NCBI RefSeq assembly: GCF_033971325.1
Contig: NZ_CP117180.1
Location: 1,608,472-1,672,471 of the forward strand
Direction: 5' to 3'
DNA: 64,000 nucleotides
DNA from: Hydrogenobacter sp. T-2
Lineage (GTDB): Bacteria; Aquificota; Aquificia; Aquificales; Aquificaceae
Shown in pieces: positions 21,233-29,651 of the stretch (the stretch's first letter is position 1; the number at the start of each line of letters is the position of its first letter). The notes beneath the pieces were generated by a model that searched no databases, was not told the origin of the DNA, and was given only the letters and a program-made list of their open reading frames with translations. The translations under genes and the position numbers were made by a program.

Positions 21233-22564
21233 ATGCAAAGCCTTCTTATAGCCAATAGAGGTGAGATAGCGGTTAGAGTTATAAGAACCGCCAAAGAAAT
21301 GGGCATAAGGACTATAGCCATATACTCAGAAGCGGATGCAAACAGCATGCACGTAAAACTTGCAGACAAAGGCATATGCATAGGACCTCCAGAACCCTCA
21401 AAGAGCTATTTAGACACGCCCAGAATAATGTCTGCCCTTGAGGTCTCGGGTGCAGATGCGGTCCACCCGGGATACGGCTTTTTGTCAGAAAACCCCAAGT
21501 TTGCAGAAATAGTTAGGGCGAGTGGTAAGATCTTTGTGGGTCCTTCTGCGGAAACCCTTGAACTAATCGGTGATAAAGTAAAGGCAAAAGAGGTGGCAAA
21601 AAAGGTTGGACTTCCCCTTGTGCCGGGAAGCGATGGACCTGTGGACTTTCAGAAGGCTCTTGAGGTGGCAAGCAAGATAGGTTATCCAATAGTTATAAAA
21701 GCCGCCGCAGGTGGAGGAGGAAGAGGCATAAGAGTTATAAACAACGAAAAGGAGCTAAGGGAGAAATTACCTTTAGCCATGCAGGAGGCACAAGTAGCCT
21801 TTGGAGATGGAAGAGTATACATTGAAAAGTATCTCATAAACCCCAAACACATAGAAATCCAAGTCCTTGCAGACAAATATGGAAAGGTGCTTACCCTCGG
21901 AGAAAGGGAGTGCTCCATCCAAAGAAGACATCAAAAACTCATAGAAGAAGCTCCAAGTTCTTATCTTACAGAAGAAAAGAGAAGAGAAATGGAAGAACTT
22001 GTGGCTGAATTTTGCAGAGAGATAGGATATGAGGGTGCAGGCACGGTGGAATTTCTTGTAGACCAAGAGGGCAACTTCTATTTTATGGAGATGAACGGAC
22101 GCATACAGGTAGAGCATCCTGTCACGGAGATAGTCTATGGCATAGACTTGGTAGAGTGGCAGATAAGAATAGCAAGGGGTGAAAAATTAAACATACAAAA
22201 GCCAGAAAGAAGAGGCTACGCCATAGAGTGTAGAATAAATGCGGAGGACCCAAATACCTTTTTACCCTCTCCTGGCATGGTAGAAGAGTTATATCTCCCA
22301 GGAGGCTATGGTGTTAGGGTAGACACTCACCTATACTGTGGCTACTCTGTGCCACCCTATTATGACTCTCTCCTTGCCAAGCTCATATGCTGGGGGCAAA
22401 CAAGAGAAGAGGCTATAAAGAGGTCTATAAGAGCCCTTGAGGAGTTTAGAATATCTGGCAGTGGACTAAAGACCAACATAGAATTTCACAAGAGGGTTCT
22501 CTCCAGTAGAGAATTCCAACAGGGAAAACATCACATAAGGTTTGTAGAAGAGCTTATGATATGA
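21233..22564 (+). CDS. accC: Biotin carboxylase (acetyl-CoA carboxylase type)
   Basis: Carboxylates biotin on its carrier protein using ATP and bicarbonate. The start at 21233 gives MQSLLIANRGEIAVRVIR, the standard N-terminus; the frame extends 15 codons further without support. Seen: ATP-grasp glycine loop KAAAGGGGRGIR, EKYLINPKHIEIQVL, and MNGRIQVEHPVTE. The 443-aa length fits AccC. Hydrogenobacter also has a related 2-oxoglutarate carboxylase subunit (CfiB); the sequence looks closer to AccC, but I cannot exclude a pyruvate or 2-oxoglutarate carboxylase role. It overlaps holB by four bases. Confidence 0.88.
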   Translation: MQSLLIANRGEIAVRVIRTAKEMGIRTIAIYSEADANSMHVKLADKGICIGPPEPSKSYLDTPRIMSALEVSGADAVHPGYGFLSENPKFAEIVRASGKIFVGPSAETLELIGDKVKAKEVAKKVGLPLVPGSDGPVDFQKALEVASKIGYPIVIKAAAGGGGRGIRVINNEKELREKLPLAMQEAQVAFGDGRVYIEKYLINPKHIEIQVLADKYGKVLTLGERECSIQRRHQKLIEEAPSSYLTEEKRREMEELVAEFCREIGYEGAGTVEFLVDQEGNFYFMEMNGRIQVEHPVTEIVYGIDLVEWQIRIARGEKLNIQKPERRGYAIECRINAEDPNTFLPSPGMVEELYLPGGYGVRVDTHLYCGYSVPPYYDSLLAKLICWGQTREEAIKRSIRALEEFRISGSGLKTNIEFHKRVLSSREFQQGKHHIRFVEELMI

Positions 22565-23505
22565 GGGAGAGGTTCAGACAATTCTTAAGTAGACTCTTTT
22601 ACCAAAGACGTGTGCCAGCATCACTTCTAATGTATGGAAAGGAAGGCATAGGAAAAAGGGATATAGCCTTTGAATTTGCAAGTTCCCTTTTGTGTCTACA
22701 AGAAAAATACCCACCCTGTGGAGAGTGTGAGTCTTGCTTCCATATGAAGGACTTTAAAGAGAAAAAGGAAGAGGAGTTAGCCTTCTACGGAGAGGACAAG
22801 AGAGGTAAAAAGGTTTATCTCTACCTCCAAGGAGACCACCCAGACTTTATATACCTCAAGCCAGAAAAGGCTGAGATAAAGATAGACCAAATAAGAGGCG
22901 TTAAGGACTTTGTATATCTTAAACCCGCCCTATCTAAAAGAAAGGTAGTTCTTATAGAGCCTGCGGATGCTATGAACATGCAGGCACAGAATGCCCTTTT
23001 GAAGGTTCTTGAAGAGCCTCCCGAGGATACCCATTTTCTCTTGGTAGCCAACAAGCTCCAAAAAATACTGCCTACCATAAAATCCCGCAGCTTTCTCCTT
23101 GAAGTTCCACCGTTGAGCGAAGAAGAATTGAAAGAAAAAACAGGAATAGATGACCCACTAATCCTTGAACTTTCTGAAGGAAGCCTTGAGATAGCTCTGA
23201 AGTTAAAGGAGGACATAGAGCTAATAAACACCGCAAAGGCTTTGCTTGAAGGCGATATACTTACACTATACAAAAAAGCCCTTGAGGTAGAAAACTGGGA
23301 ATATGAGAGACAAGCCTTGCTTTTGAAAGTTATCATAAGCCTGCTTCACAAAAAATATTTGGAAACAAGGCAAGAGGTTTACCAGCAATCTCTTGACAAA
23401 GCGTCCATGGGGTTAGAATATTTAAGCAAAGGTATAAGGTTGAGCCTTTTGCTTTTTCAGCTTAGAGGAGGTGTGAATAATGTCTTACATAAAGGCAAAG
23501 TTTAA
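22561..23505 (+). CDS. holB: DNA polymerase III delta-prime subunit
   Basis: A clamp-loader subunit. The 314-aa protein has a P-loop-like MYGKEGIGKRDIAFEFA, a four-Cys zinc module (CLQEKYPPCGECESC), then QIRGVKDFVYLKPALSKRKVVLIEPADAMNMQAQNALLKVLEEPP, where the Leu-Lys-x-Leu-Glu-Glu-Pro-Pro block is shared by DnaX and HolB. Placement directly before ricT repeats the holB-yaaT order of many bacteria. It overlaps ricT by 26 bases. Confidence 0.9.
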   Translation: MRERFRQFLSRLFYQRRVPASLLMYGKEGIGKRDIAFEFASSLLCLQEKYPPCGECESCFHMKDFKEKKEEELAFYGEDKRGKKVYLYLQGDHPDFIYLKPEKAEIKIDQIRGVKDFVYLKPALSKRKVVLIEPADAMNMQAQNALLKVLEEPPEDTHFLLVANKLQKILPTIKSRSFLLEVPPLSEEELKEKTGIDDPLILELSEGSLEIALKLKEDIELINTAKALLEGDILTLYKKALEVENWEYERQALLLKVIISLLHKKYLETRQEVYQQSLDKASMGLEYLSKGIRLSLLLFQLRGGVNNVLHKGKV

Positions 23506-24346
23506 GGATACCAATAAGGTGCTTCAGGTTGAAGGTGTATGGGAAAAGGATGTATCCCGGGGCGAGCTTCTTGTAGTTCAATCAGAAAAGGGAGAGGAGG
23601 TGGTAAGGGTGCTTGGCACTTCAAAGGAGCCCTCTTCTTATAGAGCCATATTCCTTAGAAAGGCAAAAAGAGAAGACATACAGAGGATGGAAGAAAACGA
23701 AGAGAAAGCCAAGGAGGCAATGGCAGTATGCAAAAAGAAGATAATTGAACATGGGCTTGACATGAAGCTCATAAAGACCTACATACCCTTAGACAAGAGT
23801 AAGATATTCTTCTACTATACTTCCGACCATAGGGTAGACTTTAGGAACCTTGTCAGAGACCTTGCAAAGATATTCAAAAAAAGGATAGAGATGAGGCAGG
23901 TGGGAGTGAGAGACGCGGTGCAGATGCTCGGATGGGTTGGTGCATGCGGAGATATGCCTTGCTGTATAAGATTTCAGGAAGAGTTCCAGTCTGTGTCTTT
24001 ACGCGATATAGAGGAGCAAAACCTCCCCCTATCGCCTCAGAAGTTTACAGGTCCTTGCGGAAGACTTATGTGTTGTTTGGTCTTTGAAAGGGAAAACTAC
24101 CTCATAAAGTCCATACTACCCGAGGCAGGAAGTGAACTTTGCTACGGAGGCAAAGTCTACAAAGTTCTGCATGTTGACCCCATAAAGTGGAAGATAAGTC
24201 TTGTCTCAGAAGATTCAAAAAAGGAGATAGACTTAGAAGACGTATTGCCGGGGGGCTACGAAAAGGCTCTCAAACACTGCCAAACTTGTGGCGGTTGTTG
24301 TAGAAGGGCTTCTGTGGAAAATGAGGCTTTTGCAGGAATTGAGTAG
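23480..24346 (+). CDS. ricT: PSP1-domain protein RicT (YaaT)
   Basis: A 288-aa PSP1 C-terminal-domain protein. In Bacillus, RicT (YaaT) works with RicA and RicF in RNA processing and signalling. Conserved Cys groups are visible: GACGDMPCCIRF, GPCGRLMCCLVFE and C-terminal HCQTCGGCC, likely Fe-S or metal ligands. The start at 23480 follows a GGAGG site. It lies downstream of holB as in other phyla and overlaps the radical SAM gene. Confidence 0.87.
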   Translation: MSYIKAKFKDTNKVLQVEGVWEKDVSRGELLVVQSEKGEEVVRVLGTSKEPSSYRAIFLRKAKREDIQRMEENEEKAKEAMAVCKKKIIEHGLDMKLIKTYIPLDKSKIFFYYTSDHRVDFRNLVRDLAKIFKKRIEMRQVGVRDAVQMLGWVGACGDMPCCIRFQEEFQSVSLRDIEEQNLPLSPQKFTGPCGRLMCCLVFERENYLIKSILPEAGSELCYGGKVYKVLHVDPIKWKISLVSEDSKKEIDLEDVLPGGYEKALKHCQTCGGCCRRASVENEAFAGIE

Positions 24347-25142
24347 TAATCTTAACAGGCTGTTTCTCCTTGAGCTTCATGACGGAAGTAGGGTTGAAGC
24401 AGTCTACTATAGAGGTGATACCCTCTGTATATCCACTCAAGTGGGTTGTGCAATAGGCTGTCCCTTTTGCCTTTCAGGTAAGGGTGGGCTTTTGAGAAAC
24501 CTTTCTGCGGAGGAGATAATACTGCAATATGAACTTTTGAAAGATAGGCTTGAAATAAGAGGTATAGCCTTTGCGGGTATAGGTGAGCCTCTTATGAACT
24601 GGGAAGCGGTAAAGAAAGCCTTCTGGCACTTTAAGGCTTTGGGCTTGAGGGTGAGCTTCTACACAACAGGATACCCAGTTAAAAAACTTAGAGAGCTTTT
24701 AGCCTTACCTCATAGAGGAGTTAGCATATCTGTGCATTCTGTGAAAGAAGAAACAAGGAAAAGACTGCTTCCTTATGCTGGTAGTTTGGAAGATCTTATA
24801 CAAACCTTAAGAGAAGAGCTTTCCAGTATGTCTTTGAGGAAGAGGAAAAAGATAAGCCTCGCTTACTTGCTTCTTAAAGGAGTAAACGATACGGAAGAGG
24901 AGCTGAAGGATTTTGCCATGCTTGTAAAATCCTTGGGAGTGAGTGCCACATTGTTGAGGTATAACCAAACAGTAGGCAAATTCAAGGATGTGGAGGACTG
25001 GGAGTATGAGAGAGCCTTTCTACTTTTGAAATCTTATGGCATAAGGGTTACGCTCTCCAACAGATTTAGAAAAGACCCTCTTGGAGGATGCGGGACGCTT
25101 GTAGCAAACAGAAACCCTACAATGTGTTTAGAAGGTCTCTAA
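24321..25142 (+). CDS. RlmN/Cfr-like radical SAM protein, short
   Basis: A radical S-adenosylmethionine enzyme of the 23S rRNA/tRNA adenine-C2 methyltransferase group. Seen: the cluster motif CAIGCPFCLSGKGGL (CxxxCxxC), RGIAFAGIGEPLMNW, SISVHSVKEETRKRLLP, and LGGCGTLVAN with the C-terminal Cys that acts in RlmN. At 273 aa it lacks the N-terminal helical domain of standard RlmN (about 350 aa). ATG at 24321 is preferred to the GTG at 24288, which would extend further into ricT. Substrate is uncertain. Confidence 0.75.
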   Translation: MRLLQELSSNLNRLFLLELHDGSRVEAVYYRGDTLCISTQVGCAIGCPFCLSGKGGLLRNLSAEEIILQYELLKDRLEIRGIAFAGIGEPLMNWEAVKKAFWHFKALGLRVSFYTTGYPVKKLRELLALPHRGVSISVHSVKEETRKRLLPYAGSLEDLIQTLREELSSMSLRKRKKISLAYLLLKGVNDTEEELKDFAMLVKSLGVSATLLRYNQTVGKFKDVEDWEYERAFLLLKSYGIRVTLSNRFRKDPLGGCGTLVANRNPTMCLEGL

Positions 25143-25539
25143 TAATCTCTTCGTGAACCTCCTCGCTAAGTTCATCACCCTTTACCGCACAGTAGAGGGG
25201 CATTACCTGAACCTTAGCTACACCTTGCCTTAGCATTCCTATCTTTTCCGCTGCGGATTTTGAGAGGTCTATTATTCTGCTCCTTTTGGCTGGTCCCCTA
25301 TCTGTTACTACCACAACTACTTCTTCCCCATTACTGAGGTTCTTAACCAGTAGATAGGTTCCAAGGGGGTAATCTCTTGACGCTGCGGTAAACTTGTGCT
25401 TATTGAAAACCTCTCCTGAGCTTGTTTTCCTACCATGAAACTTTCCACCATACCAGCTTGCATAGCCCTCTTGAACCTTACAGTCCTGAGCGAGGGCAAA
25501 GGAAAAAAATAGCAAGGCTGTAAGTATGGCTGTTTTCAT
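25117..25539 (-). CDS. rlpA: RlpA-like double-psi beta-barrel exported protein
   Basis: A 140-aa protein with a signal peptide (MKTAILTALLFFSFALAQ) and one RlpA domain: EGYASWYGGKFHGRKTSSGE, TAASRDYPLGTYLLVKNL, and VTDRGPAKRSRIIDLSKSAAEKIGM. RlpA proteins are septal lytic transglycosylases acting on naked glycan; the conserved Asp in VTDRGP and the RIIDLS segment are kept. There is no SPOR domain, so septal targeting by that route is absent. Its 3' end overlaps the rlmN-like gene. Confidence 0.88.
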   Translation of the reverse strand: MKTAILTALLFFSFALAQDCKVQEGYASWYGGKFHGRKTSSGEVFNKHKFTAASRDYPLGTYLLVKNLSNGEEVVVVVTDRGPAKRSRIIDLSKSAAEKIGMLRQGVAKVQVMPLYCAVKGDELSEEVHEEIIRDLLNTL

Positions 25540-25616
25540 GAAAATACCTCCTGTAGGTTGTAGTTCTTTAATGATACTACATATCCTTTTGACTTTTCAA
25601 CTGAGTTTTTCTGATG

Positions 25617-25622
25617 TAAAAT
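25617..25622 (+). promoter_or_regulatory. -10 box of acyP; predicted leaderless mRNA
   Basis: TAAAAT preceded by TGATG (extended -10-like) ends 7 bases before the acyP ATG, so the transcript is expected to start at or next to the codon. Confidence 0.4.
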
Positions 25623-25629
25623 TCTATAG

Positions 25630-25902
25630 ATGATAGCTCTAAAAATATATGTAAGTGGTATAGTGCAAGGTGTAGGTTATAGGGCTTTTACAAAAAGGAT
25701 TGCTCAGAGTTATGGTCTTACTGGTTGGGTTAAAAACTTGCCCGATGGAAGGGTTGAGGTTTTTGTTCAGGGAGATAAGGAGGTGGTATGGGAGTTTTTG
25801 AAACAACTTTGGGAGGGTCCTCCTGCGGGAAGAGTTGACCGCATGGAGATCCTCAAGGAGGTGCCAAGCCATGAGGAAAGGGATTTTACTATTAGGTATT
25901 AG
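25630..25902 (+). CDS. acyP: Acylphosphatase
   Basis: Hydrolyses acyl phosphates. The 90-aa protein has the complete motif YVSGIVQGVGYRAFTKRIAQ, with the catalytic Arg, and GWVKNLPDGRVEVFVQG with the catalytic Asn. It overlaps the LysM gene by 32 bases, where that gene's SD (GGAGG) lies within acyP. Confidence 0.93.
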   Translation: MIALKIYVSGIVQGVGYRAFTKRIAQSYGLTGWVKNLPDGRVEVFVQGDKEVVWEFLKQLWEGPPAGRVDRMEILKEVPSHEERDFTIRY

Positions 25903-27283
25903 TCTTAGCTTTTCCTTTGCCCTGGAATGTAAAAACTATAGGGTAAAAGAAGGGGACACTCTGGAAAGGATAGCCAGGAGAGAGGGAATAGATATAAACA
26001 CCCTAAAGTCTGCCAACAGAGGTATTGATGAGAGAAGGCTAAGAGTTGGTCAAACAATATGCATACCAGTAAAAGCCACACAAGTAAGGTCTACAGAAAA
26101 ATACGCCATATATGAGGTAAAGAGAGGAGATACTCTACAGAGGATAGCAAATAGCTTTGGTGTTGATGTAAAAACTCTTAAGGAATTTAATAACTTGAAA
26201 GATGATAGAATTGTGGAAGGTCAGAAGATAAGGATTCCTGCAAGAACAAGTGCTAATAGAATAGAAGGATCTACAATAGAAAATCATGATATCTACACAG
26301 TAAGAAGAGGTGGAAGGCTTGAGCATGTGGCACAAGCGACAGGTGTCCCTCTTAGAGATTTAGAAAGGCTCAATCCAGAGTTAAGGGGTAAATGGCTTCC
26401 TGCAGGCACAAAGGTGAGAGTGCCTAAGGGTAGCTTGCAAGCAAAAACAGAAGGGAGAGAAAGCCCAGGAGAAAAGTATGAGATTTATACCGTTAAAAGA
26501 GGTGGAAGGCTTGAGCATGTGGCACAGGCGACAGGTGTCCCTCTTAGAGATTTAGAAAGGCTCAATCCAGAGTTAAGGGGTAAATGGCTTCCTGCAGGCA
26601 CAAAAGTAAAAGTGCCTGTAAGAGAAAGGCAATTGGCGGAGGCAAGAAGGAGGCAAGAAAATTATGATATATATAAAGTTAGGAGAGGAGGCAGACTTAG
26701 CGATGTTTCTAGGGTGACAGGCGTTCCGCTTAGGGAATTGGAAAGATTAAACCCAGAGCTAAAGGGTAAATTTTTAAGGGCTGGGACAGAGGTAAAAATT
26801 CCTAAGAGAGAAACCCTAACCGCAGAAGGACCAACACAGGATAGAAGACAGCAGGTCAGTAGGAGAGAGGAAAGGGCTGTATTAGCAGAGCCAGAGAGGG
26901 AGACGCCTACCATCTTAGCACCAAGAAATCTAAATATACCAATACCTGTTGAAGGTAAGGTTGTCAAAGTGCCAAAAGGTATAGAAATCTCTGCACCCTG
27001 CTCATCACCTGTAAGAGCTGTTGAAGAAGGCAGAGTAATTTATAGCGGAGGTGACCTACAGGCTTATGGAAATATGGTCATAGTTGAGCATGAAAACTTT
27101 ATATCCCTGTATGCCTACAACGAGACAAATCTCGTTAGAAGAGGAGAGAGAGTAAGCAGGGGACAGGTTATAGCTAAAGTGGGCAAGAAAAACAACTCTG
27201 AAGAGTGCATACTAAGGTTTGAGCTGAGAAATAAGGAGGGTGTCCCCCTCGACCCAACAGAATACATTAGAGACCTTCAGTAA
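25871..27283 (+). CDS. LysM-repeat protein with degenerate LytM (M23) domain
   Basis: An exported 470-aa cell-wall protein. The start at 25871 gives a signal peptide (MRKGILLLGISLSFSFA) with a GGAGG site 10 bases before it. Then come five LysM domains (two typical ones near residues 20-120, then three modified copies sharing GGRL..V...TGVPLR.LERLNPEL.GK), a charged linker, and a C-terminal LytM domain (ISAPCSSPVRAVEEGRVIYSGG, GNMVIVEHENFISLYAYN, ILRFELRNKEGVPLDP). The HxH of active M23 enzymes is missing (LRFEL), so it should bind rather than cut peptidoglycan, as NlpD does. It converges with upp. Confidence 0.85.
   Translation: MRKGILLLGISLSFSFALECKNYRVKEGDTLERIARREGIDINTLKSANRGIDERRLRVGQTICIPVKATQVRSTEKYAIYEVKRGDTLQRIANSFGVDVKTLKEFNNLKDDRIVEGQKIRIPARTSANRIEGSTIENHDIYTVRRGGRLEHVAQATGVPLRDLERLNPELRGKWLPAGTKVRVPKGSLQAKTEGRESPGEKYEIYTVKRGGRLEHVAQATGVPLRDLERLNPELRGKWLPAGTKVKVPVRERQLAEARRRQENYDIYKVRRGGRLSDVSRVTGVPLRELERLNPELKGKFLRAGTEVKIPKRETLTAEGPTQDRRQQVSRREERAVLAEPERETPTILAPRNLNIPIPVEGKVVKVPKGIEISAPCSSPVRAVEEGRVIYSGGDLQAYGNMVIVEHENFISLYAYNETNLVRRGERVSRGQVIAKVGKKNNSEECILRFELRNKEGVPLDPTEYIRDLQ
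26305..26604 (+). repeat. 108-bp direct repeat inside the LysM gene
   Basis: Bases 26305-26412 and 26497-26604 agree at 107 of 108 positions by my reading, offset by 192 bases, while the sequence between them differs. A third copy near 26.69 kb is similar only at the protein level. This marks a recent duplication or gene conversion of a LysM module. Confidence 0.88.
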
Positions 27284-27893
27284 AGAGCCTATCACCTATA
27301 TCTCCAACTCCTGGGACTATGTAGCCTGCGGGGTTTAGACCCTCATCTATGTTAAGAATAAAAAGGTCAACATCCGGATGTTCTGAAATTATCCTTTCAA
27401 CTCCTTCAGGTGAGGCAACAAGGTTTAGAGATATGAGTCTTTTGGGCTTCAGAGGTTTTAATTCACTCAGGGCAAGGTTAAGAGTGCCTCCCGTCGCTAA
27501 CATGGGGTCAAGCAAAACCACACATTTGCCTTCCAAGGATGGCAGTCTTTTGTAAAAGAGCTCTGCCTCTAAGTTTTGCTCCTTCCTTTTTATAGCTAAG
27601 AACCCTACCCCTGCACCCGGCAATGCCTGTAGAGCACCATTTAACAGAGGAAGACCAGCTCTAAGTATGCAAACAAACACAAAATCCTCTTCTTCCACAA
27701 ACTCAAAATCCCCAACACCTGTAGGTGTCTCAATTCTTTCTACTCTTATAGGGATATCTTCAAATATTAGAGGCATGCTCATAAGGGCTATTTCCTCAAG
27801 AAGAGTTCTTAACTTATCTGGTGGAGTTTGTTTTTGCCTCACAATATTTAGCTTGTGCTTTAGTAATGGATTGTTAAGAACCCTCAGTGCCAT
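27267..27893 (-). CDS. upp: Uracil phosphoribosyltransferase
   Basis: Makes UMP from uracil and PRPP (pyrimidine salvage). The 208-aa protein has the PRPP loop VVLLDPMLATGGTLNLAL and the C-terminal uracil-binding GYIVPGVGDIGDRLF. It is the last gene of a minus-strand run dapA, DUF4149, rusA, upp with overlaps of 8, 4 and 20 bases. Confidence 0.96.
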   Translation of the reverse strand: MALRVLNNPLLKHKLNIVRQKQTPPDKLRTLLEEIALMSMPLIFEDIPIRVERIETPTGVGDFEFVEEEDFVFVCILRAGLPLLNGALQALPGAGVGFLAIKRKEQNLEAELFYKRLPSLEGKCVVLLDPMLATGGTLNLALSELKPLKPKRLISLNLVASPEGVERIISEHPDVDLFILNIDEGLNPAGYIVPGVGDIGDRLFTEGL

Positions 27894-28248
27894 AATTAAA
27901 TTCTCCCAATCTTATTATGGTCCCTTGCAGACCTTTTACAACTTTCTTTATAGTTCTTACCTCGTATATCTGACTGTCGTTTTTTATCACGCCACCCCTT
28001 TCTAAGATATCCCACAGGCTTTTTAGCATATTGTCTATGTCTCTTCTCCTATGGTTAGGAAGCACAAGCTCCACATAAACTGACAGTTTACCTTCTAATG
28101 GCTCTCCTTTGTATTGCTCCCTTATCTCCCACAAAGCACTAACTTCCCAGTTTTTTACCCTTGGAGGTTTGAACACTCTGCCACCTCTTCTCCTTATATA
28201 CCTATTGCTCTTAGGCACTGGAAGCATGGAAAGTCTCAATTCTATCAT
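27874..28248 (-). CDS. rusA: RusA-type Holliday junction resolvase
   Basis: Resolves four-way DNA junctions. The start at 28248 forms an ATGA overlap with the stop of the upstream membrane-protein gene and gives 124 aa; a longer frame to 28326 only reads through that gene. Seen: LPVPKSNRY at the N-terminus, the acidic cluster HRRRDIDNMLKSLWDILE and GVIKNDSQI, which carry the metal-binding Asp residues of RusA. RusA is prophage-borne in E. coli, but a chromosomal copy is known in Aquifex aeolicus, and no phage genes surround this one. Confidence 0.88.
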   Translation of the reverse strand: MIELRLSMLPVPKSNRYIRRRGGRVFKPPRVKNWEVSALWEIREQYKGEPLEGKLSVYVELVLPNHRRRDIDNMLKSLWDILERGGVIKNDSQIYEVRTIKKVVKGLQGTIIRLGEFNYGTEGS

Positions 28249-28637
28249 TTTCTCATAAGAACTATGCATATAAGAAGCGTAAGGAAAAGGCTCAGTAAAT
28301 TCATACCCATGGATATACCATGCCACTTCATAAAGGCTTGATAGTCTACCATCTTTAGATTATGAGCGGTGGGAAGCACGTAAAAGATATGGAGTGCATG
28401 GGTTAAAGCGTTTACAAGAGCCAATCCGAATATTAGCTTACCGTATTTAAAGCCAAGTATTAAGGTAATAAGAGAAACTACAAGCCCAAGGCTAAAGTAT
28501 ACAGGGAAAACCTTCTCCACCACCACACCCGCCTGTTCTTTTTGAAGCACCTTAAAAAGAGTGGGAGCAATAAAGAAACTAAAGAAAGAGCCAAGCCCAA
28601 GGTATAGGGAGTTTATAAATAGCAAAAACTTAAGCAT
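28245..28637 (-). CDS. DUF4149/TMEM205-like membrane protein
   Basis: A 130-aa inner-membrane protein with four hydrophobic segments (about residues 3-28, 45-62, 66-88 and 108-128). FFIAPTLFKVL near the N-terminus and the KWHGISMGMNLLSL His near the last helix fit the DUF4149/TMEM205-like family. Function unknown. It overlaps dapA by 8 bases and rusA by 4. Confidence 0.75.
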   Translation of the reverse strand: MLKFLLFINSLYLGLGSFFSFFIAPTLFKVLQKEQAGVVVEKVFPVYFSLGLVVSLITLILGFKYGKLIFGLALVNALTHALHIFYVLPTAHNLKMVDYQAFMKWHGISMGMNLLSLFLTLLICIVLMRK

Positions 28638-29520
28638 CTCTAACCACGGGAAGTTTGTATTTTTTAAGAGTTTGTATGAGCTTTTCTTCGTTTTCTGGCT
28701 TCATGGGACAAAGGGGAAGCCTGAACTCCTTTTCACACATTCCAAGAGCCCAGCAGGCGGTCTTTACAGGAATGGGATTCGTCTCTATAAAGAGCACTTT
28801 AAAGAGGTCAAAAAGGTAATAGTGCAGTTCCCTTGCCTTTTGAAAATCACCCTTTAGAGCATAGTCCACAAGGGCTTTCACTTCTCTCGGCATTATATTG
28901 TTGGCAACAGATACTACACCCTTTGCACCCAAAGCCATCATGGGTAAAGTAAGGGAATCGTCTCCAGATAGTATGGTAAAGTTTTCTCCTAAGAGCCTTT
29001 TTAGTTCAGAAATCCTGTCCATGCTTGGTGTAGACTCCTTTGAGCCTATTATGTTGGGACAGTCCTTTACAAGCCTGTATATTGTCTCTGGGGATATTTC
29101 CACTCCAGTCCTTGAAGGTATATTGTAGAGAATTATTGGAATGTCCACCTCATCCGCTACAGTTTTGAAGTGTTGGTATAGTCCCTCTTGGGTAGGTTTG
29201 TTGTAGTAGGGGACTACAAGAAGACAGGCATCCGCACCCACCCTTTTTGCATGAGATGTGAGCTCTATGGCTTCATGAGTGGCGTTTGCACCCGTGCCTG
29301 CAATTACCTTTATCCTTCCGTTAGCATACTTGACCGCATGCTCCACTACCCTCTCATGCTCTTCAAAGGTAAGAGTAGGAGACTCTCCAGTTGTCCCGCA
29401 CACTAAAATAGCATCCGTGTGGTTGTTTACATGAAAGTCTATTAGGCTCTCAAGGGCTTTAAAATCAACCTCTCCGTCCTTAAAGGGTGTTATGAGAGCG
29501 ACGATTGAACCTTGAAACAT
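28630..29520 (-). CDS. dapA: 4-Hydroxy-tetrahydrodipicolinate synthase
   Basis: Condenses pyruvate with aspartate semialdehyde in lysine/diaminopimelate synthesis. The 296-aa TIM barrel has VCGTTGESPTL, VPYYNKPTQEGLY (Tyr of the catalytic triad), YNIPSRTGVE and GSKESTPSMD, where Lys forms the Schiff base. lysC, the first enzyme of the same pathway, is at 35 kb. Confidence 0.96.
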   Translation of the reverse strand: MFQGSIVALITPFKDGEVDFKALESLIDFHVNNHTDAILVCGTTGESPTLTFEEHERVVEHAVKYANGRIKVIAGTGANATHEAIELTSHAKRVGADACLLVVPYYNKPTQEGLYQHFKTVADEVDIPIILYNIPSRTGVEISPETIYRLVKDCPNIIGSKESTPSMDRISELKRLLGENFTILSGDDSLTLPMMALGAKGVVSVANNIMPREVKALVDYALKGDFQKARELHYYLFDLFKVLFIETNPIPVKTACWALGMCEKEFRLPLCPMKPENEEKLIQTLKKYKLPVVRDA

Positions 29521-29554
29521 AAGAAAGATTATAACATATGACTTTTTACAAGAG

Positions 29555-29632
29555 TGGCGGAGCCGACGGGATTTGAACCCGCGCCCTTCGGCTTGACAGG
29601 CCGACGTTCTGACCGGGCTGAACTACGGCTCC
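29555..29632 (-). tRNA. tRNA-Asp (anticodon GTC), CCA encoded
   Basis: On the minus strand a full cloverleaf runs from 29632: acceptor GGAGCCG/CGGCTCC with discriminator G73, anticodon stem TCGGC/GCCGA with loop CTGTCAA giving GTC, T loop TTCAAAT. The three bases after the discriminator (29557-29555) are CCA, unlike the other three tRNA genes here. A TATAAT box lies about 15 bases upstream. Confidence 0.95.
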
Positions 29633-29651
29633 TTTAGAGAGTTATATTATA

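Noticed and set aside
22821-23336. 171-aa minus-strand ORF opposite holB
   Set aside because: Shadow of holB with Ser/Phe-biased composition.
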